Positions 35,260 through 45,735 of a stretch of DNA of 64,000 nucleotides are shown in pieces. Made by a program: the position numbers and the translations under genes. The stretch is from CABZJG01 sp902512685 (GTDB lineage: Bacteria; Pseudomonadota; Alphaproteobacteria; Rhodobacterales; Rhodobacteraceae): assembly GCA_051201605.1 (NCBI GenBank), contig CP179201.1, forward strand, positions 434,001 through 498,000, read 5' to 3'. Below the pieces are notes generated by a model. It saw nothing but the letters and a program-made list of their open reading frames with translations. It was not told where the DNA came from and did not search any database. The number at the start of each line of letters is the position of its first letter. Position 1 is the first letter of the stretch.

Positions 35260-37506
35260 CTACGATGGGTCGTTCTGCCGCTCGACCGTGAATAAAAAAT
35301 CCTTGGGATGATCTTTCCAAACGATCTCATCTGGGATGCACTGCGGCCCGTTAAAAAACACGTTTGATCCGAAATACCGGTGCATCGTGGAAAGTTTTTC
35401 CATCCTGGGGGATATCAGGCTTTGGTAAAATGCCATTTGTTCATTATTGCTTTTCAGCGCTGCAATTTTGTCTTTATGCGCCGCCACACAGCGATAATGC
35501 TGCCGCGCAATTTCCGGATCTGCCATCAGCGCCTTTAACTTCTCTTCCATCAGTGGAATGCGCTTCTGGATCGAGTGGTCCTCGGTTCCATTGATGTTCA
35601 TCCGAAACCAATAGGCGAGACCCTGATCCCGATCAACATGGTTTACCCGCCCACGATCACGTTTAACCAAAAAGCTTTCCGCGTTGCGCACTGCGTAGTG
35701 ATTGAGCGATACCAGATCATAGCCATAAGTGGCCTTGGTCGAGCGCCAGGCGTTGCGGAAATCAGATTTGGGCAGCGGTTTTCCGGACCCGTTAACCCAG
35801 CGAATTTGCTCTAAAAGCTGAGGCTGCAGTCCCTTTGGGCGATGCACCCCCATTTTTTTAAAACTTCCGGTGTTGCGAACGAATGTTTTAAAACCCCAAG
35901 CGTGGTGCGGTTTGGGCGAAAATTCTGGCGCACAGCGGGTAAACATCTTGATGGTAGGGACTTCACTGAACGCATGAATGTCCGAATTGCCAAACAGCCG
36001 CCAGGTGCAGGATATAAGATTTGCATCGCCAACCGCTTGATAAAGATCCTCAAGCCGTCCATTTCCAACCTTGATATTTATAAACTCATCCACATCCATG
36101 CAGATCAGCCAATCCGCCTGTTGGACAAGCAGTTCGTTTTCAGCCGCGCGCATCGCAGCGTGCTGCGGTTTTATTTTCATTTTTTTATAAGGGTTTTGCC
36201 GATGCTGCAAAACACCCTTGGCTTGCAGCAAATCAAACATAGTGTCAGTTCCGTCACTACAATCATTGGTTTACACCAGAAAGTCCTCAACTCCGATGGC
36301 CTGATGATAGGCTATCCATTCAAGGATAAACGGACCCTCGTTTTTCATCGTTGTGACAATGGCGGTCCGGGTTCCATCCCGTTTGATTTTCTTTACGTCG
36401 ACCTTGGGGGAACGAACCGGTTTGTAGTTAAAAATATTGGCCGACATCGACAGCAGTGATGGGCTTTCAACCAAACTGGTTTTGGCGACCAGTTTGCTGA
36501 TCCGGTTCACTGGGTGGCGAACGGCCATATAGCGGTAAAAGCCAACGGTGCTACACACTTCTATTCCCGAAATGCGCAGCAACCGAAATAGGTTTTCCGA
36601 TGCCAGACCTTGCGGGCTCACGCACCAGCGATTGCGAATCCGGGCTTGGTCGAATTGAATGCAAATATGGTCGGCAAATTTTGCCGCCTTGCCGCCGCGG
36701 TGCCGCCAGGGATAACAATGCCGCCCGATCATTTTGACTGCTGCGCCGGGGTTTTGTGCGGCGATGTCAAAGGGTGTTTTTGGCACACGGGATTTGAATC
36801 CGCCGGGGGTTTCCAAAACCGGATCATAGAGCAAATCGCAAATATCAATGTTCATGATTGCCCGTGCATGTTGCAAAAACCGTTGGCGGGCGATTTCATA
36901 GATCGATGTTTCCGCCAGCGGGGATGTCCAGGGGTCGGCGTCGGGCACCTTCATACGGTGCCGCCCGGGCGCTTCGCCAACACAAAATGGATGCGCCTCG
37001 GGCGGTAAATCAGCGGCGCCCAGAGGATGATCGCTTTCCACCAACAGCACGTGCAGCGGTTTTTCGCAGGCTTCGATGGCGGATGTTAGCTTTTTGATAA
37101 ACCCTTGGTCTTTGCCCTTACGCGCGCGGTTGAAAATTACCGCGCCGTCCATGGCGAAAAAATCATGGTGATATTCCAACCAGTCTAAAACACGCTCAAC
37201 CGGTTCGCCGTTTCGGGTGCAGATGGCAACATTTTTGCCGGCAAACATCGCAAGCTCTGGCTGCGCGGCCGTCAAAGCCGTCGGCAGTGCATCGCACTGA
37301 AGTATCGGCGCGCCGTTTAACGCAACCGCCGAGACAAGGCTTTTCCCAACCTGTGCCTTGGCTGCATCAAGCGCGACCCCTTTAGCGAAAAACAGCGTGA
37401 AACCCGCGCCTTCGTCGGCAGATGGGGCTACCACCACATCAAGCACCGACAAACCATCAAGCTTTGCTGTGTTTAACGACCGAAGTGAAAGCCTGCCGAT
37501 GGGCAT
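35260..37506 (-). pseudogene. Two-module glycosyltransferase (Glyco_tranf_2_4 type), split by an in-frame TAA
   Basis: The frame from ATG 37506 to 35260 covers about 748 codons with a single stop (TAA at 36273-36271, codon 412). The upstream part has an N-terminal GT-like module (RVLDWLEYHHDFFAMDGA) and then TMKNEGPFILEWIAYHQAIG. Directly after the stop comes TNDCSDGTD, so the stop sits inside the conserved FLxYTNDCSDGTD motif, where the two neighbouring paralogues have Tyr or Phe. The downstream part holds the metal-binding DVDEF. One base change (TAT or TAC to TAA) explains it. The gene likely made a surface-glycan enzyme; the fragments 36271-37506 and 35260-36240 are not expected to work. 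Confidence 0.85.
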
Positions 37507-37600
37507 CAAATGTGATCCCCTGAGTGAAGTTCAATTTTAAGGCACATTTGGCATTTTCATAAATCTGTAGTTTTCAATTCTGCAACTGTACTGGATTTAG

Positions 37601-39334
37601 TCAGTTTCCTACCTCCTCAGTTTCTTGTGGTCGCTTAGTGGACTGAAAATGCGCCTTTTTCATTGCCTCAAGCAATTTTGAGGATTTTTTATCAGATCGA
37701 AGCTCTTTGATTTTGGCTTTGTGATAGGCTACTGTCTTTTGATGCAAATTGGACAAAATAGGGTCGGACAGAAGCTTGCTAAGGGCTACTTTTGTTTGTT
37801 TTAACAAAGGTTGAATAGTATCCTCTTGGTCAACATTGGCGTTTCGCAGAACCCAATATTCAATACCGTGAAAGCTGTTGATTGCGATAGCATTGCCTTT
37901 GATAGCTTTGGTTAGATAGGTTTCCATCGAGCGCACAGGATAATGGTTGATTTGGACCTGTTCATAGGCCCCGTTACAGGGCATTCCTTTATGTCGGCCA
38001 CGCTGACGCCGTTTCTCAAACGGCCGACCTGCGCCATCAATCCATTTAAGCTTTGTGTCGTCTGGATTTTCAAAAAATGGCCTGTGGTTTCCCATTGTGT
38101 AGGGCGGCGCGGTCGAGCGGATTAGGGTTTTTATACCGCGGCGTCGGACTGGTTTCGCTGGAAATTTTTCGTCACAGACAGTCATTTGCTCAGTCAGTAG
38201 ACGATCTGCATAATGTTCAATCCCGTTGCAGCCAAAATCGAGGTGGCAAAGTGAAATAACATTGGCCTCCTTATTTTCTTTGAATAGCGCGGCAAGGGTT
38301 CGATCACCCACATGAATATTGATGAACTCATCTACATCCATTGAGATAATCCAACCGGCGTTGCGAACCTCTTGGTGTTGCATTGCATATTTTATAGCCA
38401 AGGGTTGATAGCGCGGTGATTCAATAATATCGGCAGGGTTTGGCAGATGCCGGACATGCCCAAGCGCGTCAAGCCGATCCAGAATTTCCAAAGTCCCATC
38501 AGAGCAGTCATTGGTGAATATCAAAAAATCTGTAATTCCGATGGACTGGTGGTAGGCGATCCATTCTAAAATAAAGGGGCCTTCGTCCTTCATGCATGCA
38601 ATCGCCGTCACCTGTGGCCGATCAGTTTTTCCATCTGGCATGCGCGTAAAAACGGCGACTGTGCCGCCCCGGGATTGCTTTGCGTTATAGGCAAAGCCTT
38701 TTTTGCGAAGGATATCAAAACACCTGTCTATTCCCGCAAGCTTATAGACCCTTGGATGTAATTCGATAACGATATTGCTGCAGCATGAGATGTCCAATGT
38801 GGGCAGAAGATCTAACTCCCCGCCCTCTATATCCATCACCAAAACAGTAGGCTGATGTGCTTTCAAAACCTGATTTATATCAATTTGTGGGACTTGTTTG
38901 GTGCCAAGTATGTTTGGATCGTCAGCGGAAGGCACCTCTAAAGAAGAGGCCCAAAAGTCTTTTCTTAAATAGAAGGGCACACTTTCTTCGGTCACGGCGC
39001 CAACCCCAACGCCCTGTAAAATCTCAATCCCCTCAACTTCATTCAAGGCATGGGTTTCATGGATAATCGGAATAAGCTGAGGGTTTGCCTCTCAAGCTAC
39101 AACATTTTTACCCCCAATAGTCTGTGCGGCTGCGGTTGAAACGACGCCTATTTCTGCGCCGAGTTCCAGAACTTTATCATTTGGGCGCAGGATTTTTCTT
39201 ATCGAGTTGATCTCGCCTGCTTCATAACGACCCCGCTCTATGGTCCGTGTCATGCGATCACTAATGACGGTTTTCACATAGGGAATTTTGACCCCGTGAA
39301 CTTCTAAAGTCTCGCCGTATGTTGGTTTAATCAT
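37601..39334 (-). pseudogene. FkbM-type methyltransferase / glycosyltransferase fusion, split by an in-frame TGA
   Basis: One continuous frame from ATG 39334 to 37601 (578 codons) is interrupted only by TGA at 39094-39092 (codon 81). Before it lies methyltransferase motif I (DKVLELGAEIGVVSTAAAQ), and right after it EANPQLIPIIHETHALNEVE, the usual FkbM continuation. VLVMDIEGGELDLLPTL (FkbM motif) follows, then a GT module with CMKDEGPFILEWIAYHQSIG, FLIFTNDCSDGT and SMDVDEFINI. The start overlaps the end of the upstream gene. An internal start at 39046 could give the bare GT module, so partial function is possible. Confidence 0.83.
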
Positions 39335-40931
39335 GTTTCATAGCCCCATATTCGGGAACTATAATCATATACTGCTGACCAATCCTTTCTGGTCTGTTGT
39401 TCAAGCCCTGCGCGCGCATGGCGTCTAGAACAGCTTCTTTCACATGCATTTTGCCGTCCTTTTTCCAAAAGAAATCATCCCCTGCGATCACGCCGCCGGG
39501 CCGGACTTTGCGAAAGGAAACCTCGACATTCTGACGCACAAATTCATAAAGGTGATTGCCGTCGATATAGAGCCAGTCGAAATAATCATCCTCCAACGTC
39601 TCAAGTACCTCGGCTGAAAACCCTTTGCGGATCGATACATTTGGCATATGGCCATAGCGTGCTGTGACATTGTCGAACATGCCACGCATAACCTGATGGT
39701 CTTGATGTTTTTTATGGTTTCATTCTTCTTTGCTTTGGTCCGAAAGCAAATCCCATGGATCAATTAAGGTCAGCTCTTTTGGCCGTGTAACGTCCAAAAT
39801 GGCGCCCGAAAATCCGCCGTTCCAAACGCCTATTTCTGCGCAGCGGCCGTTTTTTGGCATCTGCGCCAGCATCCGAAGCCGGTTTGCGTGCCGCTTGGGG
39901 GCTTTGATTTGAAGCGCTTCGGTTTCCGGACTAACATTTGCGGGTTGCTTTTCAAGACCACTGAGGCCGATCAATTCACTTCTAAGACTTTCAAAGGCCT
40001 CTATTTTTCGCAGGCTTTTGAGGCGCTGTTGTTGGAATTCAATTGCCCCTTGATGTAAATGTGCCACGACGGGATCGGCGCATAATTGGTTATACTCTAT
40101 TTACATCGCTGAAGCGTGGTTCTGGATGGATGTGTCGTCCTCACCACCGATGCACCACCGCCGCCAATAGTCACTTCCAAGAGTTTCACCCACATGGTTG
40201 GCCCTGCCGCGATCGCGTTTGAGCAAAAAGGCGTCGATCGACCGGACCGCATAATGGTTGATCTGCACAACCTCATACCCGAAATAATTCAAAGGGCGAT
40301 CTGGTGGGCTTTCCGGATCGTTTTCCTGCCAAATCGAACCCCAGTTCACTCTATCGGCATGCGGTTTTTTATAAACAGGTGCATGCAGGCCAAAGCGTTC
40401 AATATGCGAGCTGGGTTTAAAGAGTGACTTCACAAAGCGGCCTTTATCGCCCTCTTTCGCCGTCTGTGGTTGTGCATCGGTAAAAACATCAGTGCACATG
40501 CCCGGGAATTGCGCCAGATGACTATTATTGGAAAACAGCCGCCAGGCAATAGGGATCGCATCAGCATCTGGAAACCGTTCGATCAGATCTTCAATATGGC
40601 CATTGCCAATCTTAATGTTCAAAAACTCGTCCACATCGCAGACATAGACCCAGTCGGTTGATTTATATGCCTCATGGGCTTGCGCATATTTTAGGGCGGA
40701 TTTATGCGGGCCGCGCTTGAGCACTTTGTTGCGCACATGGGTGACAATGCCATTGTGCTGCAAGCGGTCCAGCAAAAGATCAGTGCCATCACTACAGTCA
40801 TTGGTATAGATCAAAAAGTCGGTAAAGCCGATCGCCCGATGATAGGCAAGCCATTCCAAAATATAGGGCCCCTCATCTTTCATCGTTGAGATGATGAGGT
40901 ATTTTTTCGAGGTCTTCTTTTTGTTTCGCAC
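39327..40931 (-). pseudogene. Glycosyltransferase / SAM-methyltransferase fusion, split by in-frame TAA and TGA
   Basis: The frame from GTG 40931 to 39327 (535 codons) has two internal stops: TAA at 40103-40101 (codon 277) and TGA at 39722-39720 (codon 404). The first part is a complete GT module (STMKDEGPYILEWLAYHRAI, FLIYTNDCSDGTD, CDVDEFLNI). Aligning with the 35260 paralogue around SIQ and ADP puts the TAA opposite a Glu, so GAA to TAA. The second part begins the methyltransferase (NGRCAEIGVWNGGFSGAIL), and after the TGA it continues with FDWLYIDGNHLYEFVRQNVE. The first 276 residues may still make a usable GT. Confidence 0.83.
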
Positions 40932-41181
40932 GGTAAAAATTCGCTTTTCTTAAAATATAAAAGGAACAACGTATATTTAAACTTTACCATTGGGATGGTT
41001 TGCCGGCGCTCCTGCTTGTCGGACAACAGCCCTTTTGTAAAATTAATGAAACTTAAAGCTGCCAACTGTGTTCAAATTTTGACAAATTGCGGTAATCTTT
41101 ACGAAACAGCCCCGATGCCCAAAAAAGACATTTGGTACCTAAAAGCTCAATCGCTGCAAGCCCCGGCCGCGGGCAGCGGGC

Positions 41182-42111
41182 TTAATAACCGCTCTTGCGG
41201 TCTACCAGATGCAAAAACGGCGCCCCGTTTTCGCCGCGGCGAATGTTTTCGGCAATCACCTGCGCCGAGGTTTCCGGCCGCGTGGCCGAAGCGATATGCG
41301 GGGTAACTGTCACTTTGGGATGTGTCCAGAATATATCTTCGGCGGGCAGCGGTTCGCGGCGAAACACATCAAGCGTAGCATGGCCCAAAGCGCCGCTCTC
41401 CAGTGCGTCCAGCAAAGCTTCATCGTCGATCAGCGGCCCGCGGCCGGGATTGATCACAACTGCCCCCGGGGCCAGCAGGGACAGGGTTTGTGCATTTAGA
41501 GTGTTTTCGGTCTGCGGCGTTTGTGGCAGTAATAAAATCACGATCTCGGCGCCCTTGAGCGCCGTGTTCAAACCACCGGCGCTAAATGTGTCGACCCCGG
41601 GTATGTGTTTGGGTTGCCGGCTATAACCGCGCATCTGAAACCCAAGCGCCACGAGCGCCTCGGCGCAGGCCGTGCCCAGGGCGCCAAGCCCCAAGAGCGT
41701 AACACGGCGGTTTTCAGCCAGCGGCGGCACGGCTTTGCGCCACTCGCCGTCTTGGCCGCGCAGATGCGCATCCATGCCCAGATGGTGGCGCAAAGTATGC
41801 CCGACCACCCATTCCACCATGCCGCGGGTCAGCCTGTGATCAACCATGCGCGCCAGTGGCACCTTTAAGGTGGGATTGCCGGTCACATCTTCGACCCCAG
41901 CCCAGAGGTTGAGCACCGCCTTGCAGCGGGTAAAGGGGGTAAAATCCTGCACCTCGCTGCTTGGGGCATAGACAATATAATCCACGTTTTCGGGTGCGAT
42001 ATCCTGCGCTAGATGAAAGCGGATGTTCCGCGCTTCAAGCGCTTGGCGCAGCGGCGCCTGATAGGTGTGCCAGCCCTCGCGGGCGGCAGCAAAAAGAATA
42101 TTTACGGTCAT
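41182..42111 (-). CDS. ghrA: Glyoxylate/hydroxypyruvate reductase A-like D-2-hydroxyacid dehydrogenase
   Basis: A 309-residue protein of the GhrA branch. It has VTLLGLGALGTACAEALVAL (NADP site, about 139), the catalytic Arg in VVINPGRGPLIDD (about 222), Glu in RREPLPAEDIFW and His in VTVTPHIASATRP (about 275). GhrA enzymes reduce glyoxylate and hydroxypyruvate. It overlaps rodA by 4 bases, so it is the last gene of the mre/rod operon. This position suggests nothing direct about cell-wall work but implies constant expression with it. Confidence 0.88.
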   Translation of the reverse strand: MTVNILFAAAREGWHTYQAPLRQALEARNIRFHLAQDIAPENVDYIVYAPSSEVQDFTPFTRCKAVLNLWAGVEDVTGNPTLKVPLARMVDHRLTRGMVEWVVGHTLRHHLGMDAHLRGQDGEWRKAVPPLAENRRVTLLGLGALGTACAEALVALGFQMRGYSRQPKHIPGVDTFSAGGLNTALKGAEIVILLLPQTPQTENTLNAQTLSLLAPGAVVINPGRGPLIDDEALLDALESGALGHATLDVFRREPLPAEDIFWTHPKVTVTPHIASATRPETSAQVIAENIRRGENGAPFLHLVDRKSGY

Positions 42112-43256
42112 TTTTCAGCCCTCGGCCGGTGCACATGTGCTGATTGAATAAGCCCGAACCCAACCATCAGCACCAGCATGGCCGATCCGCCCCAGCTGAC
42201 CAGTGGCAGCGGCACGCCAACCACCGGAGCAAGCCCCATAACCATTGACATATTAACCGCAAAGAACAAAAAGAAATTCATCGAAATGCCCAAGATCAGC
42301 AGCGATGAAAACCGATCGCGATTTTGCCACGCGGATGACAGACAAAAGAGTAGAATTAAAAGATAAATTCCCAGCAATGAAATGCCGCCGATAAACCCCA
42401 GTTCCTCAGCCAAAGTGGTGAAAATAAAATCGGTGTGCTTTTCCGGCAGGAAATTCAATCGCGATTGTGTGCCTTGCATATATCCGCGCCCGGTCCATCC
42501 GCCAGAGCCCAGCGCAATCTTTGATTGGGTAATATGATACCCGGCGCCCAGCGGATCGCTGGCCGGATTTAAAAAGGTGTCGATCCGCCGGAACTGATAG
42601 TCAGCCAGCATTTGCCAGCTGGTGCCGCGGCTTTGAAATACACTGGCCACCAAGCCAATCACCCCGGCCACCACGGTGGCAAAATAGGCCCAATGGACCC
42701 CAGCAAGAAACATCACTGTGCCGCCCGTGGCCAGCAGCAGCAAAGCCGTGCCCAGATCGGGTTGCCGCAACACCATGGCAGTGGGGACAAGAATAATAAC
42801 GATCGGGACCAGCACCCAAAGAGGATGCGATATTTTGCTCAGCGGCAGCCGGTCATAATAGAAGGCCAGCATCATCACCAAACCAATTTTGGTCAGCTCT
42901 GAGGGTTGCAACCGCATGAACCCAAGGTCGATCCAACGCTGTGCGCCCATGCCTGTGGTGCCAATAAACTCCACCAGAACCAACAGTACAAGTGCCACGG
43001 CATAGCCTATAAACGACAGGTTGCGCCAAAACCAAATCGGCATCATCGAGATAAACATCATCAATACCAAAAAAGCGGCAAAGCGCTTCATCTGGGTGGC
43101 TGCCCAAGGCGAAAAAGACCCCCCAGCCACCGAATAGAGCATCAAAATCCCGATCGCTGCTGTGGCGACAATCAAAAAAAGCAGCGGCCAGTTCAGATAA
43201 TAGAGTTTGCGAATTCCGGTTGGAACGGTTTTAACCCGATATTCAAGATAGCTCAT
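42108..43256 (-). CDS. rodA: Peptidoglycan glycosyltransferase RodA (SEDS family)
   Basis: A 382-residue integral membrane protein with about 10 membrane segments. It carries the SEDS marks GAQRWIDLGFMRLQPSELTK (about 104), VLRQPDLGTALLLLATG (about 162), the TDFIFTTLAEELGFIGG (about 275) segment and the GVPLPLVSWGGSAML ending (about 349). RodA polymerises glycan strands during rod elongation with PBP2. Start ATG 43256 overlaps the end of mrdA. Confidence 0.95.
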   Translation of the reverse strand: MSYLEYRVKTVPTGIRKLYYLNWPLLFLIVATAAIGILMLYSVAGGSFSPWAATQMKRFAAFLVLMMFISMMPIWFWRNLSFIGYAVALVLLVLVEFIGTTGMGAQRWIDLGFMRLQPSELTKIGLVMMLAFYYDRLPLSKISHPLWVLVPIVIILVPTAMVLRQPDLGTALLLLATGGTVMFLAGVHWAYFATVVAGVIGLVASVFQSRGTSWQMLADYQFRRIDTFLNPASDPLGAGYHITQSKIALGSGGWTGRGYMQGTQSRLNFLPEKHTDFIFTTLAEELGFIGGISLLGIYLLILLFCLSSAWQNRDRFSSLLILGISMNFFLFFAVNMSMVMGLAPVVGVPLPLVSWGGSAMLVLMVGFGLIQSAHVHRPRAEK

Positions 43257-45196
43257 GCGCGGCCCTTTCGCGCAGTGCTTAGATCCGGTTGCATCTGCTG
43301 CAATTCGCGTTGCTGTCGCGCTATTTTGGCCCGATCTTCTTCGGGATAGGCATCCAGCGGCGGCTCGCCCTCATAAAGCGCCTGCAAGGTAATATCTCGT
43401 GCAATTGGCGCGGCAGCTTTTGATCCGCCGCCGCCATGTTCCACCACCACAGCCACGGCGATCTTTGGATCGTCATAGGGGGCAAAGTTTAAAAACAGTG
43501 CGTGATCTCGCCGCTTCCACTCTAAATCTTCGTTCGCAGTGACGCCGCGCGCGCGCTCTTTTTCAGAGATATTGCGCACCTGACTGGTACCGGTCTTGCC
43601 CGCCATGCGAAATTCTTTGGTTGTGATACGCGATGCAAAGGCTGTGCCGCGGCGGTTATTGCTAACCTCAAACATGGCGCGGCGGATGAAGCGCAGATTG
43701 TTTTCACTGACCGGCAGCGGTTCTGCCTCGGGGACAGAGATGGGGTCTGCGCCAACCCGCTTGATCAACTGTGGTTTAATATTTTTGCCGGTGGCCAAAC
43801 GGGCGCTCATCACGGCCAGTTGCAGCGGCGAGCACAAAACAAAGCCCTGACCAATGGCGGCATTCACCGTATCACCGATCACCCATTCGCGGCCGCGGTT
43901 TAAAAGTTTCCATCTTTTGTCTGGTGCAAGGCCTTTGGATTCCGCGGACAAAGGCACATCATGACGGACCCCAATGCCAAAGGTTTTGGCCATTTGCGAT
44001 ATTTTCTCAATACCGACCTTGAGCGCCAGCTCGTAATAATAAACATCGCAGCTTTCGCGCAGCGATTTTTCAAGGTTCACATTGCTGTGCCCGCCGCCCT
44101 TCCAGCAGTGGAACTTTCGCTCGGAAACTTCCAGATGGCCGCGGCACATAACGGTATCTTTGGGGCTAATCACCCCGGCTTCCAATGCGGCCAGCGCGGT
44201 GATCATCTTAAAGGTCGAGCCCGGCGGATAAGCATCCTGAACCGATTTTGAGGCCAGCGGACGCCGTTCATTGTCGCGCAGCTCTGCATAATCGTTCAAG
44301 GAGATCCCACGGACAAATTTATTCGGGTCATAGCCCGGTGAAGAGGCAATCGCCAATATATCGCCCGTGGTGCAATCGATCACCACGGCGGAGGCGCTAT
44401 TTTGCCCCAAACGGGCCTGAACATAGCTTTGCAGTGCGGTGTCTGTCGAAATTTGCAGCGTGCTGCCGGTGAAACCCTCTTGGCGGTCAAGTTCGCGCAT
44501 GATCCGTCCAACGGCATTGACCTCGACCCGGCGCGCCCCGGCGCGGCCACGCAGTTGGTTTTCATATTTAAACTCAATCCCGACCTTGCCGATTTGAAAC
44601 CGGGGAATGCGCAGCAGCGGATCAGGATCATCGCGGCGTTCCAGATCGCGGGTGCTGACCGGACCCACATAACCGACCACATGGGCAAAATTTTCACCAA
44701 AAGGATAACTGCGCGACATGCCCACATCAGGGGTGACCCCCGGCAAGGCCGGTGCGTTCACCGCCACCTTTGAGATATCAGACCAGCTGACGCGGTCGAT
44801 GATAGTGACCGGCAAAAACGGCGCGCTGCGCGCCAGTTCATTGCGCGCCCGGGCCAAAGTTGCGTCGCTTATGGGGACCAATTGGACCAGTTTATCAAGT
44901 ACTTCGTCCACATCGCCGGCCAGTTCTTTGACAAGCGTGATGCGGTAGCTTGGTTTATTTTGGGCCAAAATCAGCCCGTTGCGGTCGAAAATTTCGCCGC
45001 GCTGGGGTGGCAACAGCCGCACATTGATCCGGTTTTCTTCGGCCATCAGCTGATATTGATCGGCCTGATTAATCTGCAAATAGCGCAGCCGCCAGCCAAG
45101 AATACCAGCAAATCCAAGCTGGCCGGCGCCCATCAGCAAACTGCGCCGGTTGATCCGGCGCCGGTCATGTTTGATCTGATCCTCAAGGCGTTTCAT
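43253..45196 (-). CDS. mrdA: Penicillin-binding protein 2 (elongasome transpeptidase)
   Basis: A 647-residue class B PBP. It has an N-terminal membrane anchor (SLLMGAGQLGFAGILG), the PBP-dimer domain, and a transpeptidase domain with the SxxK motif PPGSTFKMI (about 328), the SxN-type region LRESCDVYYYE and KTGTSQV (about 535). PBP2 cross-links peptidoglycan made by RodA. It lies between rodA and mreD with 4-base overlaps at both ends, the standard elongasome order in this family. Confidence 0.95.
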   Translation of the reverse strand: MKRLEDQIKHDRRRINRRSLLMGAGQLGFAGILGWRLRYLQINQADQYQLMAEENRINVRLLPPQRGEIFDRNGLILAQNKPSYRITLVKELAGDVDEVLDKLVQLVPISDATLARARNELARSAPFLPVTIIDRVSWSDISKVAVNAPALPGVTPDVGMSRSYPFGENFAHVVGYVGPVSTRDLERRDDPDPLLRIPRFQIGKVGIEFKYENQLRGRAGARRVEVNAVGRIMRELDRQEGFTGSTLQISTDTALQSYVQARLGQNSASAVVIDCTTGDILAIASSPGYDPNKFVRGISLNDYAELRDNERRPLASKSVQDAYPPGSTFKMITALAALEAGVISPKDTVMCRGHLEVSERKFHCWKGGGHSNVNLEKSLRESCDVYYYELALKVGIEKISQMAKTFGIGVRHDVPLSAESKGLAPDKRWKLLNRGREWVIGDTVNAAIGQGFVLCSPLQLAVMSARLATGKNIKPQLIKRVGADPISVPEAEPLPVSENNLRFIRRAMFEVSNNRRGTAFASRITTKEFRMAGKTGTSQVRNISEKERARGVTANEDLEWKRRDHALFLNFAPYDDPKIAVAVVVEHGGGGSKAAAPIARDITLQALYEGEPPLDAYPEEDRAKIARQQRELQQMQPDLSTARKGRA

Positions 45197-45735
45197 GTCC
45201 GCTCTCCTGTGGCGGCTTCAAGATCGCCAAATCCAGGGCGGCGTATTTTTAAAACCACCTGCACAAACACCACAGCAAGGGGATAAAACAGGATTGTGGA
45301 CAGCAATTCGCTGAGCGTTAAAAAGGCCTCCGGCATTGGTAATACGACAATTGCAAGCCCCCAACGGGTACCCAAAAGCACGACGGCCATGGCCAAGGCA
45401 ACACTGAGATATTCGCGCAAAAAGGGAAACTTTTCCGCGCGGCGACTGCGTCTTTTAAGCCATTCACTTGCCATCAACGTCAAGGCGGCAAACAATCCCG
45501 GGGGTCGGTTGAGCAGCAGGTCCTGAAACAAAAACACCACAGCAATAATCAGCATCGGCACATAGTGCGGCCGGCGGATGCAGCAGACAAAAGTCACGCA
45601 TAAAAGCACATCCGGCATCATCCATCTGGGGGGCAGCGTATTGAGCGGCAAAAGCTCTGCAAAGGTCAACAGCAGCGCCAGAAGCGCAAAGCCAGCGCAT
45701 AAGCTCCAGGTTCTTAAGAGCGCGGCATCAATCAT
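45193..45735 (-). CDS. mreD: Rod-shape-determining protein MreD
   Basis: A 180-residue hydrophobic protein with five or six membrane segments (SLCAGFALLALLLTFAELLP, PDVLLCVTFVCCI, ALAMAVVLLGTRWGLAIVVL). Length and position between mreC and mrdA identify it. ATG 45735, which overlaps the mreC end by 8 bases and follows GGCGGGAA, is preferred over an in-frame upstream GTG at 45759. MreD helps connect MreB filaments to the wall synthases. Confidence 0.87.
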   Translation of the reverse strand: MIDAALLRTWSLCAGFALLALLLTFAELLPLNTLPPRWMMPDVLLCVTFVCCIRRPHYVPMLIIAVVFLFQDLLLNRPPGLFAALTLMASEWLKRRSRRAEKFPFLREYLSVALAMAVVLLGTRWGLAIVVLPMPEAFLTLSELLSTILFYPLAVVFVQVVLKIRRPGFGDLEAATGERT

